DNA of 64,000 bases from Candidatus Altimarinota bacterium. GTDB taxonomy: Bacteria; Patescibacteriota; Gracilibacteria; BD1-5; UBA6164. Numbering within the stretch: the stretch's first letter is position 1; the number at the start of each line of letters is the position of its first letter. Under the pieces are notes generated by a model. The model was not told where the DNA came from, did no database searches, and saw nothing but the letters and a program-made list of their open reading frames with translations. A program made the position numbers and the translations under genes. Shown here piece by piece: positions 56,926 through 64,000 of this stretch. The stretch is from NCBI GenBank assembly GCA_020631485.1, contig JAHDHC010000002.1, forward strand, positions 48,741 to 112,740, given 5' to 3'.

Positions 56926-57771
56926 TTATATCATCAATTTTCCTTTTCTTGTTCTCACAATCCATCTGTTCGTAGTCTTCTTTTTATTTCTTGTTTTTAC
57001 TCATAGAGCAGGTGAACCCCATGGAGTCTTTGGAGCCTTCATACCGATTGGAGATCTTCATTCTCAACCACCATGTGGATGATCAACAGGATTCATAGCC
57101 TTTCATCTTACTGTTGGTCTTTTCCCCATCCATCTACTTCTTCATGCCTTTCATATAACGATTTGATTGTGATCAGTATTTGATACTTGCCCAAGCGTTG
57201 CATAGCAACTTTTATGGATAAATCTTATCTCTCCTGACGGAAGCTTCACTTGCGTATACTCTCATTCTTGTGAAGTGACAGTCGCACTAGACCCAGCTGA
57301 CCTTACACTTGAAGCTCATTGTCATACGATAGTTTCGAGGTTAAATATTTCCATTCCCGTAGGGACATTTGAAACAAGCATTCTATTTCATGCCTTGAGT
57401 GGAGCCTTATCATCAGTGATAATAACATCTCCAACCTTGATATCTTTGTGAGCAAGGATATATCTTCTTTCTCAATCCTTATAACATACAAGAGAAACAA
57501 ATGCCGTTCTGTATGGATCATATTCAACAGTTTCTACTTTTGCTTCTATTCCTTTCTTATCAGTCATATAGAAGTCTACAAGTCTGTATTTTTTTGCATG
57601 ACCACCTCATTGGTGTCTTACTGTAAGTCTTCCTGAACTGTTTCTCCCTGCATGTTTTTTCAAACTAACTGTGAGAGCTTTGTGTGGAGTAGATGTAGTA
57701 ATTTCCTCAAATGTACTTGTAGTCATTCATCTTCTCCCAGGAGTTGTTGGTTTAAATTTTTTAATTCACAT
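56926..57771 (-). CDS. rplB: 50S ribosomal protein L2
   Basis: 281 aa: [20 protein letters not shown] (codon 2 TGA), [60 protein letters not shown] and [20 protein letters not shown] with the peptidyl-transferase-proximal His. Confidence 0.98.
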
Positions 57772-57778
57772 AATGTAA

Positions 57779-58072
57779 TTATTTTATACTAATCAAATCA
57801 AGTTTTTGTGACGAGTCTTTCAGTGTCACATATGCTTTTTTAAATGGCCTTCTTTTCATTTGCATCTTTCTTCTTCCATGCTTCATTTTTTCTCTCGTAT
57901 TTACGATTCTCACACTTTGAATTTCTACTCCGTACAGCTCTTGTATAGATTTTTTAATATCTATCTTTGTAGCTGATGAATCAACTTTTATAACATAGGT
58001 TGATTCGTTGAGCTCGAGAGCGCTCGCTTTTTCAGTGATAATCGGTTTTTGTATAATTCTATATAATCTCAT
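57779..58072 (-). CDS. rplW: 50S ribosomal protein L23
   Basis: 97 aa: IIQKPIITEKASALELNEST, DIKKSIQELYGVEIQSVRIV and KMKHGRRKMQMKRRPFKKAY. Docking site for SRP and trigger factor at the tunnel exit. Confidence 0.96.
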   Translation of the reverse strand: MRLYRIIQKPIITEKASALELNESTYVIKVDSSATKIDIKKSIQELYGVEIQSVRIVNTREKMKHGRRKMQMKRRPFKKAYVTLKDSSQKLDLISIK

Positions 58073-58090
58073 AATAGTTTCTTTGTAAAA

Positions 58091-58720
58091 TTAAACTCTT
58101 TTTTCCAAAACTGCCAAACTGTCTTTCATTAGTATGAGCGTCTCATACTTTAATAGATCTTTGATGTTCAAGTAATCTACAAGCAAAGTTTTTGCAGTTG
58201 CGATATTTGAAGTAGACTTTTCAATAATCACATTTTTCTCAGCAATACCAAGAAGAACTTTTGACTCAACTTTGAGAGCCTTTAGAACCTCAAGCATATT
58301 TTTTGTCTTAATATCCTTGAAAGATACCTTGTCTAGTATAATCAGGTTTTTTTCTGCAAGCTTTGCCGAAAGCACACAAGCAAGAGCCTTTCTTCTTTCT
58401 TTTTTATTCATAGAAAGTGTGAAGTTTTGATTGTTTCTAGGACCAAATACTACTCAACCCTTCTTTCTTATAGGAGATCTGTTCGATCACATTCTTGCTC
58501 TTCAAGTACCTTTTTGTCTATAGATTTTTCTTGTAGAACCTCTTCTTTCACCTCTTGTGAGTGTGTGAGCAATATTTTGTCTCCCATTAGCATTTTGCAT
58601 AACTAGTGCTCTGTGCACAAGTCCTTCGTTCATTTTTTCACCAAAGAGTGCTGAGTTTAGCTCAATAGTTCCAGCATCAGCTCATTTTTGGTTCACTACT
58701 GTGATTTCTATTTTTTTCAT
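58091..58720 (-). CDS. rplD: 50S ribosomal protein L4
   Basis: 209 aa: MKKIEITVVNQKGADAGTIE, NIAHTLTRGERRGSTRKIYR, QKGTGRARMGSNRSPIRKKG-G, and the C-terminal globular part KVESKVLLGIAEKNVI. In other bacteria L4 also represses the S10 operon via its leader. Confidence 0.96.
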
Positions 58721-58731
58721 ATATCCTATTA

Positions 58732-59331
58732 TTAAAATGAAATTTTCACAAGACTTTTTCTCGCTCCAGGAATAGGTCATCTCAATCCAAGAACATTCAT
58801 CTCTTTATTTACTATTTCTACTGGCACACTTCTCAGTGTCTTTTTAACATTTCCATAGTGCCCATGCATCTTTTTTCATTTATGAGTTCTTGTAGGCTTT
58901 CTGTTTCAGATAGACCCAAGCGCTCTATGAAATTTTGAACCATGTCATGCAGGTCATCCGTGAAAATTATGTCTTTTCATAGCCCCTGAAAATCATCTTC
59001 ATTTCGAAGTTGACTCTATACTTACAGACTCTATTCATTCGAGTGTATCAAGAGTTACTTCTTCTCCCACTTTGTATTTTTCCATATCAGACTCTGCGAT
59101 CGCAAATTCTTTTACTTTAGAAAAATCATTTGGATTCATTGTCTTTTTCCCCTTTGCAAGCTTCGATTCTTTTTTTCAAGCGATTCCAATAACAACAGCA
59201 TTGTATCAGTCAGTCTCTTCATTTTTCACAGCTACTACCTTGAGAGTAGGAACCTGAAGAAGTGTCACTGGGACGAACTTGTCGTCTTTTACAACTCTTG
59301 TCATTTCTAGCTTTGTAGCGAGTAATGCCAT
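58732..59331 (-). CDS. rplC: 50S ribosomal protein L3
   Basis: 199 aa: ATKLEMTRVVKDDKFVPVTL, STSKGRGFSGAMKRHNFHGG, PAGHGSKFHRALGSIGNRKP and GHYGNVKKTLRSVPVEIV. First gene of the operon; rpsJ (S10), usual in front of it, is not in this window. Confidence 0.97.
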
Positions 59332-59488
59332 TGGTGCTAAAAATTAATATATATAAAGTTAGAGGTTAAACTTAATTTGCATCTGCAAGCCAGTTTAACT
59401 TAACCTCTTCGTAAAACTTCTAAGATTTATTTTTTACTATAAATAGCAGAAATCGTCGGTATTCTATGGAAAAGATCATCCTTGTCAA
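59332..59488 (-). promoter_or_regulatory. promoter and structured leader of the rplC-secY operon
   Basis: On the minus strand TTGACA (59483-59488) and TAGAAT (59461-59466) with a 16-bp spacer. The leader of about 120 nt contains a long stem AGAGGTTAA / TTAACCTCT (59361-59408) enclosing an inner hairpin TTGCA-TC-TGCAA. A ribosomal protein such as L4 could bind it for autocontrol, as in other S10 operons; inferred. Confidence 0.7.
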
Positions 59489-59491
59489 AAG

Positions 59492-59523
59492 AAAAAAAGA
59501 GAATTTTATATATTCTCTTTTTT
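59492..59523. terminator. terminator before the ribosomal operon
   Basis: AAAAAAGAGAAT / ATTCTCTTTTTT with a 7-nt loop; ends transcription of the 193-aa gene before the operon promoter. Confidence 0.8.
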
Positions 59524-59557
59524 CTCAAATCCATATTATTTATTTTACAACTCTTAA

Positions 59558-60139
59558 TTAATCTCTTCTTCTTTTGGCTATCTCATCAGAAATAAGTTTT
59601 TTTAAAAATTCACTCAGTCCTTCAGTATCAGTAATCTTGTGATTAAAGTACGCTCTGAAAAACAAGTCATCTATTTGTTCATAAAAGAAGTTATACACAC
59701 CATCTGTAAAATGATTATCGTTACTATCACGATATAATTCCCAGAGACATTCTCTAAAATCTTCGTGGAGTTGGCCCAATAACTCTTCTTCGCAAACTCC
59801 AGGGTTTTGTGAATTATACCTGTTTCAATTTTCTGAGAGGTTTCTATTTACGTCTCATTTGAGAGGAAAATCGAGTATTTGAGAATCTGCTCAGACTTGA
59901 TTGATTGGGTGCCATTGATTTCCATGAACCACAGGCAAGGTGATTACTTCGCTTGATCTAACTTGTTTTTGTAATTCTCCATATCTCGCATTTGCTACTA
60001 TTTCCTCAAGTGTATCTCATTTCGCTGATCCATTTGTGAGCATGTCGAGATAACCTTTATTTTCATTTATAACTCTCTCCCAATCTGATAGTGATGATGA
60101 CGAGTGATTTTCAAAGGTTATTTTTTCTGCGGCATTCAT
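59558..60139 (-). CDS. unknown soluble protein, 193 aa
   Basis: MNAAEKITFENHSSSSLSDW ... ending FLKKLISDEIAKRRRD. Helical C-terminus with many aromatic residues (GVYNFFYEQIDDLFFRAYFN). No family recognised. It follows the ABC exporter gene by about 70 bp on the same strand and has its own terminator. Confidence 0.65.
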
Positions 60140-60208
60140 ATTCGCTAATTAATAATACAATCATAAAATTAAAAGTTATTATAAACTATAATAATAATTG
60201 TCAACACA

Positions 60209-61957
60209 TTAATCCACAAAACCTCAAGTTTGTGCTGCTACAAGTTTTGCAAAAGCTCATTTTTTTCAAATAAGCTGCTCATAGCTTCCTTCTTCTACGA
60301 TTCTTCCATTATCAAACACAAATATCCTATCAGCTTTTTGTATCGTTGAGAGCCTATGCGCGATGATAAAAGTAGTTCTTCCTTTCATAAGTGCATCAAA
60401 GGATCATTGGAGATACTTTTCTGTTTCTGCATCAAGCGCAGAAGTAGCTTCATCGAGTATGAGGATAGGAGCGTCTTTGAGGAAGGCTCTTGCTATTGCG
60501 AGCCTTTGTTTTTCTCATCCAGAAAGCTTTACTCCTCTCTCTCACACAATTGTATCTAGTCCATAACTCAGTTTATCTATAAAATCAGCAGCATGTGATT
60601 TCTTCGCGACTTCTTCTATTTTCTTTCTCGAGGCTTTTCTATTATCAAGCTTTATGTTCTCCAAAATAGTAGTATTAAAAAGCGAGTTTTCCTGAAATAC
60701 TACTCATATATTTTTTCTCAGGGATTCTTCAGTGATATCGTAAATAGAAATACCATCTATCAAGATATCTCACTTTTGTGCTTCAAAAAATCGTAAAATA
60801 AGATTTGTCATAGTCGTTTTTCCAGATCCAGTATGTCCTACAAAAGCTATTTTCTCTCATACTGCAACAGACATATTGATACCTTCTAGTATCTGCCTCT
60901 TTCCGTCATATGAAAATGCTACTCCTCTAAAATCTACCTCTCACTTTACTTTTTTGAGAGTTTTTGCTCCTGGTCTATCTTGCACTTCCATCTTGGTATC
61001 GAGTATCTCAAAATAGTCTTTGACCCCAGCCATTCTCCAGAACATTCACTCAAGTGTCCGTGTAATATCTTCTATCGATGAGAGAAAAATAAATGAAAAA
61101 CTTAAAAACATAACTATCTCTCATATACTAATCTCTCACAAAACATAGAGATAGCTTCAAAAAGAAATAATTCATATAGATATAATGATTTTGAGTATCT
61201 GAAAAAAGCTTACGATCAGTCCCCACCAAATCAGTATTGGATATTGTTTTGCGAGTCTTTGATCTGTTTTTTGTCGAAGTTGAGTATTTTTGAAAGTTCA
61301 AAGATTGAAGCTTTTGACTATTTGCATATTTGAAAATGTATCTCCGTAGTGTGACGACATTCATGAGTATATGTCTTCTATTGCTGCTTGTTTAGTAAAT
61401 GTTTTTGATGCCAGAAAGAGAGAAATACAAGCCGAAATAATTCCTGTCACTACAAGGAATAATCCAAGTTTCAAGTTGAGAAATAAGACTACAGGAATAA
61501 GGCATATTACTATGAAAATACTTGGCATTGCTCTTCTAAAGATATTGAGATGCATTTCAAAAATACCATCTGTCCCTTTTGTTATTTTTTTTACGAGCTG
61601 TCCTGAGTCTGAATCTAGATGAAACCTCATCGAGAGTTTCTGCACATGCTTGTAAAAAGAAAAGATATTTTTATCAAGTTCTTCGTGGGCAAGTCTGTCG
61701 GAAAATACTGAGACAAAGAGGCGAATACTGATAGTAAAGATTCATACACATACCCATACTGCCAGGGTAAACACAAGTTTTACTATCAAAAGATCACTAT
61801 TTTCTGCACCATTTATAAGAATATCTATCACTTCACGAAAAAATATAGGCTCCACTAAGACCAAAAGTGCAAATATAAGATTTGAAAAACTCAATAAAAA
61901 TACCATGAGTTTTCTCCCAGCTAACAATCAAATGACTCTTTTTAGTACCTGAAACAT
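60209..61957 (-). CDS. ABC exporter, fused membrane and ATPase domains (MsbA type)
   Basis: 582 aa: six membrane segments in the N-terminal half, then an ATPase domain with [21 protein letters not shown]-loop [12 protein letters not shown], signature [16 protein letters not shown], Walker [13 protein letters not shown] and [12 protein letters not shown]. Works as a homodimer or with a partner; the substrate (lipid, peptide or drug) is unknown. Confidence 0.93.
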
Positions 61958-62090
61958 ACTTTTTCTTGTTTTAAAATTTGAGTAACAATCTACTTCCAGA
62001 AGAGGAAAATGCAAATACAAATACTGGCCAGAGCCTGCATATAAACAAATAATATCATATCTGCAAAACTCCCTTTAATATTACAGAAAG

Positions 62091-62116
62091 AAAAAAGACG
62101 TATCAGCGATACGTCT
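62091..62116. terminator. terminator upstream of the ABC exporter gene
   Basis: AGACGTATC-AGC-GATACGTCT with an A-run on the left, i.e. a T-run for minus-strand transcripts coming from the sortase gene. Confidence 0.7.
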
Positions 62117-62163
62117 CTCCTCTAAATCATGTTTTCCCTGTTCTCTCATCTTTCTCTAGCAAA

Positions 62164-62276
62164 ACTCCCTCCGACCTCAGTTCCTTCGGCCACCTCCCTC
62201 TTCGAAGGAGGACTTTTGGCAGTTCCCCCCTTACTAAGGGGGATGTCCGAGATACGAAGACAGGGGGAGTTTTAGT
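62164..62276. repeat. two dispersed palindromic repeats after the sortase gene
   Basis: One copy with ACTCCCTCCGACCTCAGTTC and a CTCCCTCTTCGAAGGAGG palindrome, one with GTTCCCCCCTTACTAAGGGG. They outline the 3' untranslated region of the sortase fusion gene. Confidence 0.5.
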
Positions 62277-62282
62277 TCTCCT

Positions 62283-64000
62283 CTACTTCATCTCGATGAG
62301 TTTCTCAAGATACTCAAGGAGTTTGAGTTTCTTTATGTCATCTTGGTAGAGATTCTTCATATATGTAAGTCTCTCAAGGAGTGTCTCTTTCATAGAAGCG
62401 CTCGTTGATTTGTCCTTATCTGCAAAGAGTGTATCTACCAGTTGTTCGAGTCTTGTTTTCACTCCAAGTGGAAGAACATAGTTAGCGTCAATATTTTGGG
62501 TCTGACTTGTTGTATTTTTAGCTACTTCTGTCTTCACCACTTCTGTGAGTTTTGCTTGGACAATCCATCTTCCACTAATCCCTCCAATAGGTGTACAGGT
62601 AAACAGTGTCACATGAGGTTCAGCATATCATTCCTGACTTAAGATTTGTGTATCACTTGGACTTGTCTCATAACTCTTCGTGATCGTATGTCTTCTCAGT
62701 TCATATCATCACTTCTTTGTCGATGTACTAGTATTGGTTCTTGTGTAGATCCATACCTCTTCTCATTGATCAAGTGTTGGAAGAAGTCCAAATACGGTAT
62801 CATATCTTCATTGGTTTGCTTTCCAATAACTTGAGTGACCAAATAGTACCGTATTTCCCGTATATTCTTTATTCTTTCCAGCACTGAGTCATACAGGAAG
62901 CGTTCCTGGGTACTGCATCACTCATTCATTGAGGTATCTGAGGTAGTTCTTTCAACCCTGGAGACTAAAGTCTTTGATCTGTGTTCCATCTCTCACGATA
63001 TCTTCATAGTCATCTGTTCCTTTTTGGACATAGTTCAGTGGTGCGATTATACCAAGTGTTGGGATAACGATATATTCATCCTCATCTCTATCTTCAGCGT
63101 ATGGAAGGACTTCGTCCTTCCAGTATGATATATCTGTTTTCGACATACTCGTATCTGGTCTCGACCATGTTGGAGGGGTTGTATCTATCAGTGGATTGTA
63201 GATCGTAGATATTCCTCTCTCACTCAGTGGAGTTCCTGTTTGAGGAAGGAGTGTTGGGTAAGTAAATTGGTTCGGATATGGAACATACTCTGTTATTTTC
63301 GTTTCTTCTACTGGGAGTTCTGGTGTTGTTTGTGGAAGTTCTTGTTCTGATTCTTGTGTTTCTGTTGGAGTTTCTTCTGTTGGAGCTTCTGGTGTCACTT
63401 CTGGTGTTTGTGGTTCTTCTTTAGAGTATCCTGCATCTACATCTTTTTGATGATCATCTTCGTTCAGCGTGTATACTGGAGAGAGTCCATTGTTGAAATC
63501 AAAGTCTTTTGATGTATCAGCCCCTTCGAATGAATCAGATGTAGTATCAAAATCATCAGGACGGATTGTTTGTACTTGATAGTCTCCAGGTGGAAGATCT
63601 CTAAATGCATAATCTCCATTTTCATCTGTTGTAGTCGTCGCGATGATTTCTCCATTTGCATTGAGAAGGTTCACTGTTGCTCCTTGGTAGACTATATCAT
63701 CAACATCTTGTGTCGAATCTCTATTCACATCATGAAATACTGTCCCACTTATCATCGCTGTTCCAGAATCTTCTGTTGGGGTTTGTTCTGGTTCTGGTGT
63801 CTCATTTGTTTGAATCTCTTCATCTGGAAGTGGATCTACTGGTTCAGGGCTTGAACTTCATCCTCATCCAGATCATCCTGTATTCGTATCTCTCACATAG
63901 TATCCCGCATCTACATCCTCTTGATGATCATTATACGTAAGTGTGTATACTGGAGAGAGTCCATTATTGAAATCAAAGTCTATACTTGTATCACTCCCTT
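62283..64000 (-). CDS. surface protein with SdrD-B-like repeats, LPQTG motif and C-terminal sortase domain (N-terminus beyond window)
   Basis: At least 572 aa in one uninterrupted frame. From the N-side: an SdrD-B-like domain end (DFDFNNGLSPVYTL, DVDAGYYVRD), a Gly/Ser and Pro/Glu linker, a complete second domain (ISGTVFHDVNRDSTQDVDD, GDYAFRDLPPGDYQVQTIRP, DVDAGYS), a Pro/Thr/Glu stalk, then LPQTG in YPTLLPQTGTPLSE. About 70 residues later a sortase domain begins (YIVIPTLGIIAPLNYVQKGT). It has the catalytic His in TVLFGHSSYW, the Cys in TLFTCTPIGG and the Arg in ISGRWIVQAK. A helical tail of ~70 residues ends LIEMK. Sortases normally cut LPxTG in other proteins; here motif and enzyme are in one chain. 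Gly codons of the sortase core include several TGA. Confidence 0.9.

Noticed and set aside
61990..62058. 22-aa membrane peptide MILFVYMQALASICICIFLF.. on the minus strand with a good AAAGGGAG
   Set aside because: Only 30 bp separate it from an upstream terminator, leaving no clear promoter, and it is too short to judge; it may be part of the leader of the ABC exporter gene.

Overview
The window reads as a chromosome piece of a candidate-phyla-radiation bacterium in which UGA codes for glycine (translation table 25, the Absconditabacteria/SR1 and Gracilibacteria group). Almost every gene is cut by in-frame TGA under the standard code and becomes full length when TGA is Gly. These TGAs fall on invariant glycines (P-loops, the AlaRS CGGPH motif, Gly2 of L2 and S3), and only TAA and TAG close genes. 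The ribosomal cluster also lacks rpmD (L30), as is known for CPR bacteria. All CDS below are called with UGA=Gly.

Layout. 1-2158 (minus): ECF sigma factor cut by the window edge, a small secreted protein, and a secreted acidic protein with four tandem repeats. 2304-7548: zinc homeostasis (Zur, ZnuABC, COG0523 GTPase) with a matching palindromic operator at both promoters. 7730-12136: NTase-fold protein, small lipoprotein, YHYH protein, unknown 418-aa protein. 12268-25003: integrated element(s) downstream of tRNA-Lys. The left module carries an NlpC/P60-like protein and two folate enzymes. The right module carries an AAA_13 (PrrC/RloC-like) ATPase, lipoproteins, replication-type genes (HTH, DnaG-like primase), an XRE regulator and a large serine recombinase whose only stop codon lies inside the host tRNA gene. 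A 208-bp direct repeat and three copies of the tRNA 3' end mark the junctions.

25166-34492: envelope sugar genes (two GT4 paralogues, a WecG-type transferase), rubredoxin/superoxide reductase, and an aromatic amino acid operon (aminotransferase, tyrA, pheA). 34624-49200: NUDIX, degenerate MBL, DEAD-box helicase with a long leader, prepilin peptidase and a pilus protein, RluD, ABC ATPase, VirB2/TrbC-like pilin, IscU-like protein, a short AlaRS, another glycosyltransferase.

49296-59331 (minus): S10-spc-type operon rplC to secY, with a clear promoter and a structured leader. 59558-61957: unknown protein and an MsbA-type exporter. 62283-64000 (minus, running off the window): a surface protein with SdrD-B-like repeats, a Pro/Glu-rich stalk and an LPQTG motif, continuous in one reading frame with a C-terminal sortase domain. 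That fusion, the tRNA-borne recombinase stop codon, and palindromic inserts in the same linker of two glycosyltransferases are the most unusual items.
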